64,000 nucleotides of DNA from G963663315 sp965214205 (GTDB taxonomy: Bacteria > Pseudomonadota > Gammaproteobacteria > Arenicellales > Poriferihabitantaceae), in contig OZ243941.1 of assembly GCA_965214205.1 (NCBI GenBank), forward strand, positions 1,178,001-1,242,000. Direction: 5' to 3'. The notes beneath the pieces are model-generated. The model made no database searches. It was not told the origin of the DNA and saw only the letters and a list, made by a program, of their open reading frames with translations. A program made the position numbers and the translations under genes. Position 1 is the first letter of the stretch. Each line of letters opens with the position of its first letter. This document shows positions 33,053 to 42,596 of the stretch, piece by piece.

Positions 33053-35419
33053 GTGAAACCCTGTTCTGCCATCGCGGCTTTCCTGTTTTGTTGTGCGGCC
33101 AGTGTATCATTTTACCCTGATACCGCTGCCGGACATCATCTGGTTGAGCGTTACAAGCTGGATTGCAGCGAGGATTTCCCTTGCCCGGATCCATTGCGTC
33201 GGCGGATTGATTTCTGGATACAGGTATTCAAGGATTGGGACAAGGAAACTGCTGTTTTCCACAATCCGGATCACCCGGAGCAGGTCTATTCCGTTGTCCG
33301 AACCGGCAAAGGATGCAACCGGAGCGTCCGGAAAAAGGTGAAAAAGGAGAGGAAACGCCTGAAGACTGCGCTATACAATACCGCGCATAAAATCGAGTCC
33401 GGCGGGAAACTGAATTCCGAAGAGCGGCACCTTGCCGGGTTGTTCCCGGACAGGAATCCCCGGAACATGCGGCGGGCGGGGGAGAACATCCGTTGTCAAA
33501 GCGGAGTCAAGGACAGTTACATCGCAGGCCTGAAGAGATTCCAGATCTACCATCCAATGGTGGATTCGACGCTGGAGCAATACGGTCTGCCCTACGATAT
33601 CCGTTATCTGCCTTTCGTCGAGTCCTCATACAATCCGGCAACCTATTCCAGGGCGGGCGCGGCGGGGATGTGGCAGATCATGCCGGCAACGGCCAGGAAC
33701 CTGGGACTGGAACTCAATGCCGCGATTGACGAGCGCCTGGACCCGGAGGCGTCAACTCATGCGGCCGCCCGCTATCTGGTGGAATCCAGAAAGACCCTGA
33801 CCGGGGTGGCGCGGGCAATCGACTCGAACATCGAAAGCCAGGAAATCAACCCGTTCATCATTACTTCCTACAATTATGGCGTCAACGGAATGCGCCGGGC
33901 GATCATCAAGGTGAAACCGGATTACATGAGGGTATTGGAGGAATATAAATCGCCGGCTTTCCAGATTGCGGTCAAGAACTTTTATTCGAGTTTCCTGGCG
34001 GCCAGATATGTCGAGAAAAATTCAGCCGACTGGTTTGGCGGGATCAGTTCCAAAGAGGCATCCCGTTACCAGACTCTGGTGCTCAAGCGTGCTACTTCTA
34101 TTGAGCGAGTGCAGTCTGTTTTCAACCTCAGCGAGAATAAATTGAGGCCATTGAATCCGGCTTTGACCCGGTTTGTCTGGAATGGATGGCGATTGATTCC
34201 GGCAGGTTACCGGCTCAAGCTGCCGTATCGGGCTGACCGTTATCAGTCCGCTCTCGCCCGACTGGAAACCCTGCCGGCGGAGGCATTCGCCCCCGGCACG
34301 GACAGTTATGTCGTGCGTAAGGGAGATACCGCCTGCGGAGTGGCGCGAGCCCTGCAAGTCAATTGTCGGCAATTGATCGACATTAATCGTCTGGGTAAAA
34401 AAGCGTTGATCAGAATCGGGCAGAAACTCGTGATTCCTCGCAAACTGGCAGTAATCAGTGAAACCGGCGCCAGCAATCCGATTACCCGGGTTGCCAATAC
34501 GTCCGCTCAGGCTGTTCATAAGGTGCGGCGTGGTGACACGGCCTGCGGGATCGCGGAGCAGTACGGCGTTACATGCCGGTTGCTGATCAGCGCCAATAAT
34601 CTGGACAGGAGGGCGACGATTCGGATTGGTCAAAAACTGACTCTCCCCGGCGTTGCGGCAAAACCGGAAGTGGTGGTTCTGAATGAAGATAACCAGTTTA
34701 TCGTTCGCCGGGGCGATAGCGCCTGCTCCATCGCTGAACTGCTGTCGGTCAGTTGTCGGGAGCTGCGGAAAATCAATAATCTGGACGGCAGGGCTATCAT
34801 TTATCCCGGACAGAAACTGAAGGTGCCGGGGCTGGTCGTTCCTGATACCACACAAACGGCTGCACAGTTGGCTCAGGTGGACCAGGTCATTACAGAAGCC
34901 AGGCAAGCTCCACCAGACAATGGCCAGACAGAAAAAGTGTTCGAGAGTTCGTCATTGACCAACCTGCTCGATACCTTGCCGGACCTGTCTGTTTCGGTCA
35001 GTGAATCATCAGGAGAGCCGGTGTACAGAATCCGGGTGGAGGCGGATGAAACCCTGGGGCATTATGCGGACTGGCTGGGTCTGGGTTCGACCCGGAGGTT
35101 ACGCGATATGAATAATACGACCGCTAAACGACTGCGTATCGGGCAATCCCTGAAATTACCGATCCGCTCCGGTGATGAGGTGCAGTCCTTTGAGCGCAAG
35201 CGGATCGAATATCATCAGGTTTTGAGCGAATCTCTCAAATCGCACTATACTCTGGTCGGAGTCGTGCAGCATAAGGTCAAACCCGGTGAAACCCTGTGGG
35301 ATCTTTCCAATGAACACAGCTTCCCGTTATGGTTGTTCGATCGTTTGAATCCGGGAGTGGATATCCGCCAGCTACAGACCAGCCAGACGATTGTTTTGCC
35401 GGAACTACAGAGGAAATAA
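33053..35419 (+). CDS. mltD: MltD-like lytic transglycosylase with five LysM repeats
   Basis: This enzyme cleaves the peptidoglycan glycan strand to form anhydromuropeptides in the periplasm. An N-terminal signal-like segment (KPCSAIAAFLFCCAASVSF) precedes the SLT domain, whose catalytic glutamate is E190 (LPFVESSYNPATYSRAGAAG). LysM modules lie at about 418-462, 488-532, 549-593, 657-703 and 738-784. The first three each contain two cysteines spaced about 10 residues apart (as in DTACGVARALQVNC), absent from the other two. Total length is 788 residues, longer than the E. coli protein. The start is a GTG with no good ribosome site; an alternative upstream start cannot be excluded. AmpG, the muropeptide importer, is encoded 19 kb away. 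Confidence 0.88.
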   Translation: MKPCSAIAAFLFCCAASVSFYPDTAAGHHLVERYKLDCSEDFPCPDPLRRRIDFWIQVFKDWDKETAVFHNPDHPEQVYSVVRTGKGCNRSVRKKVKKERKRLKTALYNTAHKIESGGKLNSEERHLAGLFPDRNPRNMRRAGENIRCQSGVKDSYIAGLKRFQIYHPMVDSTLEQYGLPYDIRYLPFVESSYNPATYSRAGAAGMWQIMPATARNLGLELNAAIDERLDPEASTHAAARYLVESRKTLTGVARAIDSNIESQEINPFIITSYNYGVNGMRRAIIKVKPDYMRVLEEYKSPAFQIAVKNFYSSFLAARYVEKNSADWFGGISSKEASRYQTLVLKRATSIERVQSVFNLSENKLRPLNPALTRFVWNGWRLIPAGYRLKLPYRADRYQSALARLETLPAEAFAPGTDSYVVRKGDTACGVARALQVNCRQLIDINRLGKKALIRIGQKLVIPRKLAVISETGASNPITRVANTSAQAVHKVRRGDTACGIAEQYGVTCRLLISANNLDRRATIRIGQKLTLPGVAAKPEVVVLNEDNQFIVRRGDSACSIAELLSVSCRELRKINNLDGRAIIYPGQKLKVPGLVVPDTTQTAAQLAQVDQVITEARQAPPDNGQTEKVFESSSLTNLLDTLPDLSVSVSESSGEPVYRIRVEADETLGHYADWLGLGSTRRLRDMNNTTAKRLRIGQSLKLPIRSGDEVQSFERKRIEYHQVLSESLKSHYTLVGVVQHKVKPGETLWDLSNEHSFPLWLFDRLNPGVDIRQLQTSQTIVLPELQRK

Positions 35420-35423
35420 CGTT

Positions 35424-36242
35424 GTGAGTTTTTACCGGAAACTATCGACAAGCTGGCATGAACAACACTCGCTGCTCTGTGTCGGGCTTGACCCTGATCT
35501 TTCAATCCTGCCGCGTTCGCTGAGAACCGGCGACCATCCCCTGTTTGAATTCAATCGCGAGATCATTGATGCGACGGCTGGCTTCTGCTGTGCGTTCAAG
35601 CCCCAGATTGCCTGTTATTCCGCTTACCGGGCAGAGCGTCAGTTGGAGCAGACCATTGAGTACATCAAGACCCATTATCCCCGGATCCCGGTCATTCTCG
35701 ACGCCAAGCGCGGTGACATAGGCGCTACTGCCCGGATGTATGCCCGGGAAGCCTTTGTGCGTTACAATGCCGATGCCGTTACCGTCAATCCTTATATGGG
35801 GGGCGACACCCTGGCCCCGTTCCTGTCCTGCGTGGACCGGGGGGTGATTGTGCTTTGCAAGACCTCGAATTCCGGCAGCGGGGATATCCAGGATCTGACG
35901 GCCGCGGGTAAGGAGGTTTATGAGAGGGTGGCCAGTCTGGCGGTCAACAGTTGGAACACGAACAACAATGTCGCTCTGGTGGTCGGCGCCACCTACCCGA
36001 AAATCATTAGCCGGGTTCGACAGATCGTCGGCGACATGCCATTATTGATTCCCGGTATCGGTACCCAGGGCGGAGACATTGAATCCGTGCTGGTCAATGG
36101 ATTGACCGCGGACAAGACCGGGCTGGTGATCAATGTTTCGAGGGCTATTATTTATGCGGACGACAGCGGCCGGGATTTTGCCGGGGCCGCGGCTGACAAG
36201 GCGGAACAGTTGAATCGGACAATCAATCAGTTGCGCGCCTGA
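35424..36242 (+). CDS. pyrF: orotidine-5'-phosphate decarboxylase, type 2
   Basis: This enzyme performs the last step of UMP synthesis. The 272-residue protein has the type 2 layout, with catalytic Asp-Lys-Asp in LDAKRGDIG and a longer insert than E. coli PyrF. The GTG start at 35424 (VSFYRKL) follows GAGGAAATAAC, a usable ribosome site, and lies 4 bp after the mltD stop. The stop overlaps the lutA start by one base. Its partner pyrE is encoded at 54 kb. Confidence 0.93.
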   Translation: MSFYRKLSTSWHEQHSLLCVGLDPDLSILPRSLRTGDHPLFEFNREIIDATAGFCCAFKPQIACYSAYRAERQLEQTIEYIKTHYPRIPVILDAKRGDIGATARMYAREAFVRYNADAVTVNPYMGGDTLAPFLSCVDRGVIVLCKTSNSGSGDIQDLTAAGKEVYERVASLAVNSWNTNNNVALVVGATYPKIISRVRQIVGDMPLLIPGIGTQGGDIESVLVNGLTADKTGLVINVSRAIIYADDSGRDFAGAAADKAEQLNRTINQLRA

Positions 36243-37051
36243 TGGATACCCGGCAGACAACCCGTTCCAGCGGCATCCGTGTCGGCCTGTTCGTTACCTG
36301 TCTGGTTGACTTGCTGCGCCCGCAGGTCGGCTTTGCCGCGGCGCGGTTGATCCAGTCCTGCCAATGCCGGGTTTTCGTTCCGACCCAAAGCTGTTGTGGC
36401 CAGCCGGTTTACAATGCTGGGGATGAAGCCAAAGCCGCCCGACTGGCCAGGCAGAATATCGAAATTTTCGGGTCATTCGATTATGTCGTGGCGCCGTCCG
36501 GTTCCTGCGCGGCGATGATCCGGGAACACTACCCGAAGCTGCTGCGGGATGACGCCGACTGGTATCCGGAGGCGCGGGACATGGCGGAGAAGACTTTTGA
36601 ATTGTCCCAGTTTCTGGTCGATGTCATGAAGATCGAACCGGATGCCGACATTCCCGATGACTGGCGCGATACGAAGGTTACCTACCATGATTCGTGTTCC
36701 GGATTGCGGGAACTCGGTATCCGCAACCAGCCCCGAACCCTGTTGCGGCAACGGGCCGGAATCCGGGTGGATGAAATGACCAATTCCGAAATCTGTTGCG
36801 GTTTCGGCGGTACCTTTTGCGTCAAGTTTCCGGAAATCTCCACGGCCATGGTAGATGACAAGATAGCCGGGATTCATCAAACCGGGGCGGAACTGTTGCT
36901 GGGCGGGGATCTGGGTTGTCTGATGAATATCGCCGGAAGACTCAAAAGAACCGGCAGCCAGATTCAGGTGCGTCATTACGCCGAGTTACTGGCCGGGGAC
37001 GACGCCATTCCCACGGGGGCCGGACTCGACCAGCCGATTGCCGGTGAGTAG
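36242..37051 (+). CDS. lutA: LutA-type (Fe-S)-binding lactate oxidation subunit
   Basis: This is a subunit of the LutABC L-lactate dehydrogenase complex, which feeds electrons from lactate into the respiratory chain. The two cysteine-rich CCG motifs of this family are present as SCCGQP (near residue 51) and EICCGFGG (near 180), with further cysteines at SGSC and DSCSG. Length is 269 residues, typical. The gene is the first of lutA-lutB-lutC and overlaps pyrF by one base. Glycolate-oxidase GlcF relatives share these motifs, but the neighbours fix the assignment. Confidence 0.9.
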   Translation: MDTRQTTRSSGIRVGLFVTCLVDLLRPQVGFAAARLIQSCQCRVFVPTQSCCGQPVYNAGDEAKAARLARQNIEIFGSFDYVVAPSGSCAAMIREHYPKLLRDDADWYPEARDMAEKTFELSQFLVDVMKIEPDADIPDDWRDTKVTYHDSCSGLRELGIRNQPRTLLRQRAGIRVDEMTNSEICCGFGGTFCVKFPEISTAMVDDKIAGIHQTGAELLLGGDLGCLMNIAGRLKRTGSQIQVRHYAELLAGDDAIPTGAGLDQPIAGE

Positions 37052-37053
37052 CC

Positions 37054-38490
37054 ATGGAAGTCCGATCCCGTAACTTCAAAAGCGCCTCCCGCGCCGCGTT
37101 GCTGGACACTGAATTGCAGGCGGCGTTGGCCCGCGCCGAAGGCGGATTCGTCGATACCCGGCAAAAAGCCGTCGATGACCTGATAAATTTCGAGTCTTTC
37201 CGGGAGTATGGCGAGCAGGTCAAGAACCACACGCTGGAACATCTGGATTACTACCTGGAATTGTTCGAGCAGAATGTGGAAAAGGCCGGGGGCCGGGTTC
37301 ACTGGGCGCAAAATGGTGAACAGGCGAATCAGATCATACTCGGCATCTGTGAAAAAGCGAACGCCCGCAAGATCACCAAGGGCAAGTCGATGGTTTCAGA
37401 GGAGGCGGCGACCAATGCGGCGCTGGAGCGAAACGGCTACGAAGTACTGGAAACCGATCTCGGGGAATATATCATTCAGCTTGCCAACGAAACCCCGAGC
37501 CATATCATCGCGCCGGCCATTCATAAATCGAAAGACGGGGTGACGGAGTTGTTTCATCAACATCACGCCAAATTGGGATTCGACAACCGGGTGACGGTTC
37601 ACGAGGAGATTGTCGATCAGGCGCGCCAGGTCCTGCGGGAGAATTTTTGCAGCGCCGATGTCGGCATCACCGGAGGCAACTTCCTGGTCGCGGAGACCGG
37701 CTCCGTCGCGATTGTCACCAACGAAGGGAACGGGGATCTGACCGCGACCCTGCCGAGGGTGCATATCGTCACGGCGAGTATCGAAAAGGTCATTCCCGAC
37801 CTGACCGCGCTCGGTGGTTTCCTGAGATTGCTGGGGCGCAGCGCCACCGGCCAGACCATGAGTGTCTATACCACCTTGTTTAACGGCCCCCGACGCGAGC
37901 ATGACCTCGACGGGCCGGAGGAATTCCATGTGGTTCTGCTGGATAACGGCCGCAGCGAGATTCTGAACGGCCGCTTCCGGGATATATTGCGTTGTATTCG
38001 CTGCGGCGCCTGCCTGAATCACTGCCCGGTCTATACCCGCATCGGCGGGCACGCCTATGGATGGGTTTATCCCGGACCGATGGGTTCGGTTCTGACGCCG
38101 ATTCTGGCCGGACAGAAAAATGCGCGTGATCTGCCCCATGCCTGCACTATGAATGGCCGCTGCCAGACCGTATGCCCGGTGAAAATCCCGTTGCCGGACC
38201 TGATCCGGACGCACCGTGTGCAGCTCAATCAGATGAAGGCGGACAGCGCCGTCGGCAGAACCGGATTTTCAGTATGGTATCGACTGGCGAGAAGCCCGGC
38301 CTGCTATGTCCTGATGACCCGCGCTGCGGCGTTGGTTCTGAATGCCGTGGGCCGGTTCAAACCCGGCGGGTCCAGGGGGCGGTTCCGGTGGCTGCCCCTG
38401 CTCCGGCCATGGACTAAAAGCCGTGACTTCCCGGCGCCCGGCGCATCCACTTTCCAGCAAATGTGGAAAAAACACGGCGGTGATCAGTGA
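37054..38490 (+). CDS. lutB: LutB-type iron-sulfur lactate oxidation subunit
   Basis: This is the large iron-sulfur subunit of LutABC. An N-terminal LUD domain (about 60-300, including GNFLVAETGSVAIVTNEGN) precedes two 4Fe-4S binding motifs, CIRCGACLNHCPVY near residue 313 and CTMNGRCQTVCPVKIPL near 365. The extended C-terminus is basic. It has 478 residues, as in the Bacillus and Shewanella proteins. It starts 2 bp after lutA and ends sharing one base with lutC. Confidence 0.93.
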   Translation: MEVRSRNFKSASRAALLDTELQAALARAEGGFVDTRQKAVDDLINFESFREYGEQVKNHTLEHLDYYLELFEQNVEKAGGRVHWAQNGEQANQIILGICEKANARKITKGKSMVSEEAATNAALERNGYEVLETDLGEYIIQLANETPSHIIAPAIHKSKDGVTELFHQHHAKLGFDNRVTVHEEIVDQARQVLRENFCSADVGITGGNFLVAETGSVAIVTNEGNGDLTATLPRVHIVTASIEKVIPDLTALGGFLRLLGRSATGQTMSVYTTLFNGPRREHDLDGPEEFHVVLLDNGRSEILNGRFRDILRCIRCGACLNHCPVYTRIGGHAYGWVYPGPMGSVLTPILAGQKNARDLPHACTMNGRCQTVCPVKIPLPDLIRTHRVQLNQMKADSAVGRTGFSVWYRLARSPACYVLMTRAAALVLNAVGRFKPGGSRGRFRWLPLLRPWTKSRDFPAPGASTFQQMWKKHGGDQ

Positions 38491-39113
38491 TGAGCGCCCG
38501 GGAGACCATTCTGAAAACCATCCGGCGCCAGAAGCCGGAACGCGGTTCCCGTAAACCGGATTTCCGGATTCCGTTGCCGGTTCCTGATTTTGGTCCCGAC
38601 CAGCCGCAGGACCCGGTTGATCTGTTCATCCGCCGACTCTCACAGGTTCACGGGACCTGCGAAATCACGTCCGGCTGGAATCGGATACCGGACGCGGTCA
38701 GCCGGTATCTGGCGGATGTCCGGCAGCCCGCGCAAGTGGTCGCTTCACCGGATGAGGATTTCCACCCGCTGGACTGGGGCGGCATCGAAATTGAGTACCG
38801 GGCCGCAGTGGCATCGGATGCGGTTTCTGTCACCCGCGCCTGCGCGGGGATTGCGGAAACCGGCACAGTCGCGATGGTTTCGTCTCCGGCTTCTCCGGTC
38901 ACACTCAATTTCCTGCCCGAAACCCATATCGTCGTACTGGAGCGGGCCAGACTGGTATCCTCCATGGAACAATTCTGGTCAATGTCGGACTCCACGCCAA
39001 GAGCTATCAATTTCATCACTGGTCCCTCAAAAACCGCCGATATCGAACAGACCATTGTCTACGGCGCCCACGGCCCCCGCCGTTTTCATGTGCTGTTGGT
39101 AGAAAGCGCTTAA
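38490..39113 (+). CDS. lutC: LutC-type lactate utilization subunit
   Basis: This is a LUD-domain protein of 207 residues that completes the LutABC complex. The core CAGIAETGTVAMVSSPASPV is the diagnostic LUD stretch, and the C-terminus holds the GPSKTADIEQTIVYGAHGPR motif that resembles a CoA/nucleotide-binding loop. The ATG at 38490 overlaps the lutB stop by one base; a GTG one codon earlier is less likely. The gene ends convergent with, and 4 bp into, the MTHFR-like gene. Confidence 0.93.
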   Translation: MSARETILKTIRRQKPERGSRKPDFRIPLPVPDFGPDQPQDPVDLFIRRLSQVHGTCEITSGWNRIPDAVSRYLADVRQPAQVVASPDEDFHPLDWGGIEIEYRAAVASDAVSVTRACAGIAETGTVAMVSSPASPVTLNFLPETHIVVLERARLVSSMEQFWSMSDSTPRAINFITGPSKTADIEQTIVYGAHGPRRFHVLLVESA

Positions 39114-40024
39114 TCCAATTCAACATTCACTTTAAATCCGCCTTTGCCATTCATCGTCAGGTTTCCATCGACCACGGCGTAACTCCATCTGGCGCTTTTC
39201 TTTAGCCCGCCGAGCGGATAGACATGTACCCCGCTGATGCCGGAACCGGGATCATTGGCTGCGTAATCCGCCAGATTGGCAACCAGTTTATCCGGGGCAT
39301 TGACGGTCATCAGCCGGGTTACATTTCTGGTCTGGCGAGTCAGGAATTTGATGGAATTGCCGACCCCGCAGTTTCTGGCATGCATCAGCAGGGTTTTCAG
39401 GGTTGCCAGTCCCGGTATGCCGATGTGAATCGGCAGGCGGTTGCCGTCGGCCTGCAGCATCCGGTCCCAGGCAATGATCGGCTCGCTTTCGAAGGCAAAC
39501 TGGGTGACCAGGTGCAATTTGGCATCTGTTCGCTGGCTGAATTCATTTTTCCATTTCAGAGCGGACCGGATCGCCTCATCGGACATGTCCGGACTGCCTT
39601 CGGGATGGCCGGCCAGGCCAATCGTCGTGATGCCGTGTTTATCGAACAGTCCCGTATCGAGCAGCTGCATGGAGTCGTGGAAGTCGCCGACCGGACGCTC
39701 GACCGCTCCGGCGATGCACAATACCCGATCCACCCCGGCCTCGCCCACAACCCGGCTGAGATACTGGTCCAGCGCCCCGCGGTCGGCAATACTGCGGGCC
39801 GCGAAATGCGGCACCGGGATAAAACCTTCATCCCGCAGCCGCTTTGCCACGGTCACAGTGTCGTTAAAATCAGAGCCCGGCAGGAAAGTGATATACACGA
39901 CCGTGCCGGGGCGCAGGTGCTCCCTGAAATCAGCGATCCTGGCGGCAGAAGCCGGTGTGGTTTCAGCGGTAAACCCGCTCATGAATTGCCGGATTTGCCG
40001 AATCTGTTGATCTGTGTTTGTCAT
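39110..40024 (-). CDS. short methylenetetrahydrofolate reductase-like protein
   Basis: This is a TIM-barrel flavoprotein of the MTHFR superfamily, 304 residues. The conserved segments IGLAGHPEGSPD (FAD/folate-binding), LVTQFAFESEPIIAWD and IPIHIGIPGLATLKTL correspond to MTHFR core blocks. The N-terminal ExxPP-type motif of MetF is not seen. The start MTNTDQQIRQIRQFMSGFT is unusual for MetF. Such variant proteins often accompany tetrahydrofolate-linked demethylation in marine bacteria, so this may use methyl-THF made from methylated amines or sulfur compounds; that is inference. No metE or metH lies nearby. Confidence 0.75.
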   Translation of the reverse strand: MTNTDQQIRQIRQFMSGFTAETTPASAARIADFREHLRPGTVVYITFLPGSDFNDTVTVAKRLRDEGFIPVPHFAARSIADRGALDQYLSRVVGEAGVDRVLCIAGAVERPVGDFHDSMQLLDTGLFDKHGITTIGLAGHPEGSPDMSDEAIRSALKWKNEFSQRTDAKLHLVTQFAFESEPIIAWDRMLQADGNRLPIHIGIPGLATLKTLLMHARNCGVGNSIKFLTRQTRNVTRLMTVNAPDKLVANLADYAANDPGSGISGVHVYPLGGLKKSARWSYAVVDGNLTMNGKGGFKVNVELD

Positions 40025-40204
40025 AAGTTATGGACTGGCGAAAACAAACCCGCCATTATATATCCCGGCGCAACCTGCCCGAACAAAAATTTCCGGCCAT
40101 GGAGGAGATTGTGCTATCAGTGCAATTCTGGTGGAAGGAGTCGTTCATTCTTTGACGGTCATCTCCCCCCACCCAATCAGTCTGCGCTTCACTTGCCTGA
40201 TTGG

Positions 40205-40225
40205 ACTCCCCCTCAAGGGGGGAGT
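40205..40225. repeat. GC-rich hairpin in the 232-bp gap after norB
   Basis: ACTCCCCC and GGGGGAGT form an 8-bp stem around a TCAAG loop. It lies 32 bp beyond the norB stop on that strand, but no T tract follows on the minus strand. The rest of the gap (40025-40256) holds no frame I would support. Confidence 0.5.
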
Positions 40226-40256
40226 AATGCGATGACGGGTTGGTTGCTGATCCGTT

Positions 40257-42530
40257 TTATTTTCTTTGCCGGTATAGCTGGATGGTGAATATCACCAGCG
40301 CCAGTATGCCTGCGGCGAACACGATATCCCCCGGAACCCGTGCCCAGACCAGGCCCTCCATCAGTTCACTGTGCACGAACTCAGCTGAGCGGGCGTACCA
40401 GTAGCCGTGCTTGTAGGCGTTGATGGCTTGCCATGCCCCTTGCGGCAGCAATGACAGGAATACCATCATTGCGAGGCCGATATTGAAGCACCAGAATGAG
40501 ATTTTCAGCCATTTTCCGTTCCATGCGTCGGAGTCGGTCAGTCCGCGCAGACAGAACAGCATCAGGCCGATTCCGAGCATGCCGTATACTCCGAACAATG
40601 CGGCGTGACCGTGAGTCGCAGTGGTATTCAGCCCCTGCATATAGTACAGCGCCAGAGGAGGGTTGATCAGGAATCCGAGTAGCCCGGCGCCGACGAAATT
40701 CCAGAACAGTACCGCTGAGAAAAACATCAGTGGCCATTTGTAATAGTCTATCCACGGGGCTTCGCGTTCCATTTTCGAGTGGTTGTACGCTTCAAATCCG
40801 ATCACTACCAGCGGGATGACTTCGAGCGCGGAGAACACGCCACCGAGCGCCAGCACTCCGATCGGGGTGCCGCTCCAGTAGAGATGGTGAAAGGTGCCAA
40901 GCACGCCACCACACAGGAATATGATGGTTGCAAACAGTACCGAGATGATGGCGGTGGACTGTCGCAGCAGCCCCATTTTGACGAACAGCAGGGCGATGAT
41001 CGTGGTTGCGAATACCTCAAATACGCCCTCAACCCACAGGTGCACAACCCACCAGCGCCAGTATTCCATGATGCTGATATGGGTGTTCTGTCCCCACATC
41101 AGACCGGCGCCATAGAGCAGGCCGATGGAGGTCGAAGCGACCACCAGTAGCCAGATCAGGGAGGTGTTGCCGCCGCTTTTGAAGGCGGGCAACAGGGCGC
41201 GAAGCATCAGCGCCAGCCATAAGAGCAGCCCGATGAACAGGAACAGTTGCCAGAACCGGCCCAGATCCACGTATTCGTAGCCCTGATGCCCAAACCAGAA
41301 GTTGGCGGTCAGGCTCTCAAAATACTGGTTGATACCCAGCCATTCCCCGATCAGCGAACCGACTACGATAATCAACAGGCAGACATACAGGAAATTGACT
41401 CCGAATCGCTGAAAGCGGGGTTCATACCCGGAAATCAGGGGGGCTACATACAGGCCGGTTGCCAGCCATGCGGTCGCAATCCAGAATACAGCCAACTGAG
41501 TATGCCAGGTTCTGGTCACCGAGTAGGGCAGATATTCCGCGAGTGGGATGCCGTAAAAATCCTGCCCTTCTACGGCATAATGGGCAGTTATGGCGCCGAG
41601 GAGTATCTGTACGGCGATCAATGCCACAACAGTCCAGAAGTATTTGCCGGTAGCGCGCATGGACGGAGTAATCGGAGTGGTGGCCAGCAGGTTGGTGGGC
41701 GAGGTTCCACCCTCCGGCACCATGTCGTCCCGCCATATATCGTATTGTTTCGCATAAAACCAGACCAGGGCGCCGATTCCAGCCAGCAGCAAGAAGATGC
41801 TGACGAAAGTCCATACGAACAATTCTACGCTTGGCGTATTGCCGACCAGTGGTTCATAGGGCCAGTTGCTGGTATAGGAAATCGAGGCGCCGGGCCGGGT
41901 TGCGGTCGCGCTCCAGGCGGTCCAGAAGACAAAGGCGGACAGTGAGTGCATATCGCCATCCGACAGGGTGGTGGATGGAGAAAAGGCGTATTGCTCTCTC
42001 AACCGTTGCGAGGTCTCGGTGCCGGTGTTCTGGAATATATCTGAGTAATGGGCGGCTACCTGCGCGATTGCCAGCGCCCGGTTTCTTGAGACTGTGATTG
42101 CGCCGGTTGTGGAGTCCCAGGTGTTTTCCTTCATTTCAAGCCGCGCCTGCACTTTCAGCGCTTCTTGTTGCGCGATGTCCAGCGCCGCGTAGTGGGTATT
42201 CCAGGATTCCTGCGCCAGCAGATCCAGCAATGCCATGACTTCCCGGTGCAGCCAGTCGGCGCTCCAGTCAGGCGCCAGGTAGCTGCCATGCCCCCAGATT
42301 GACCCTTTCTGCATTCCGCCGAGTGACTGCCATACATTCTGTCCGCGGTTTATGTCGCTGTCGGTAAACAGCGATTCCTCGTCTGTGGACTGGACCATGG
42401 TCGGAATGGGTGGAACCTTCTGGTAAATCTGGCCACCGAAATAGAGCAGTATTGAAAACATCACGATCATGGATACAGCAAAAATCAACCATAATCGGCG
42501 AATCGTAAATGTGATGTTGTAATCAGTCAT
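40257..42530 (-). CDS. norB: quinol-dependent nitric oxide reductase (qNOR)
   Basis: This membrane enzyme reduces two NO to N2O using quinol, without a separate NorC subunit. The 757-residue protein has the qNOR-specific N-terminal extension (about 1-225, with a large periplasmic insert) before the heme-copper-oxidase-like helices. Histidines of the metal sites lie in TRTWHTQLAVFW, in GVLGTFHHLYWSG and in TATHGHAALFG. This form serves denitrification or detoxification of NO. No nir or nos gene lies in the window, so detoxification is the safer reading. A Dnr/FNR-like box lies upstream and a Dnr-type regulator gene precedes it on the same strand. Confidence 0.95.
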   Translation of the reverse strand: MTDYNITFTIRRLWLIFAVSMIVMFSILLYFGGQIYQKVPPIPTMVQSTDEESLFTDSDINRGQNVWQSLGGMQKGSIWGHGSYLAPDWSADWLHREVMALLDLLAQESWNTHYAALDIAQQEALKVQARLEMKENTWDSTTGAITVSRNRALAIAQVAAHYSDIFQNTGTETSQRLREQYAFSPSTTLSDGDMHSLSAFVFWTAWSATATRPGASISYTSNWPYEPLVGNTPSVELFVWTFVSIFLLLAGIGALVWFYAKQYDIWRDDMVPEGGTSPTNLLATTPITPSMRATGKYFWTVVALIAVQILLGAITAHYAVEGQDFYGIPLAEYLPYSVTRTWHTQLAVFWIATAWLATGLYVAPLISGYEPRFQRFGVNFLYVCLLIIVVGSLIGEWLGINQYFESLTANFWFGHQGYEYVDLGRFWQLFLFIGLLLWLALMLRALLPAFKSGGNTSLIWLLVVASTSIGLLYGAGLMWGQNTHISIMEYWRWWVVHLWVEGVFEVFATTIIALLFVKMGLLRQSTAIISVLFATIIFLCGGVLGTFHHLYWSGTPIGVLALGGVFSALEVIPLVVIGFEAYNHSKMEREAPWIDYYKWPLMFFSAVLFWNFVGAGLLGFLINPPLALYYMQGLNTTATHGHAALFGVYGMLGIGLMLFCLRGLTDSDAWNGKWLKISFWCFNIGLAMMVFLSLLPQGAWQAINAYKHGYWYARSAEFVHSELMEGLVWARVPGDIVFAAGILALVIFTIQLYRQRK

Positions 42531-42596
42531 GGGATATGGACCTTGTGCCGGGTTTTACCACCCGGACAGCTTAAGTTACCCGTAGCGCGGTTTGCC

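Noticed and set aside
34022..34906. 294-residue minus-strand open frame opposite the transglycosylase
   Set aside because: It mirrors the LysM repeats of the true gene and has no start or domain support.
41247..41945. 232-residue plus-strand frame inside norB
   Set aside because: It is antisense to intact qNOR helices and heme-ligand motifs.
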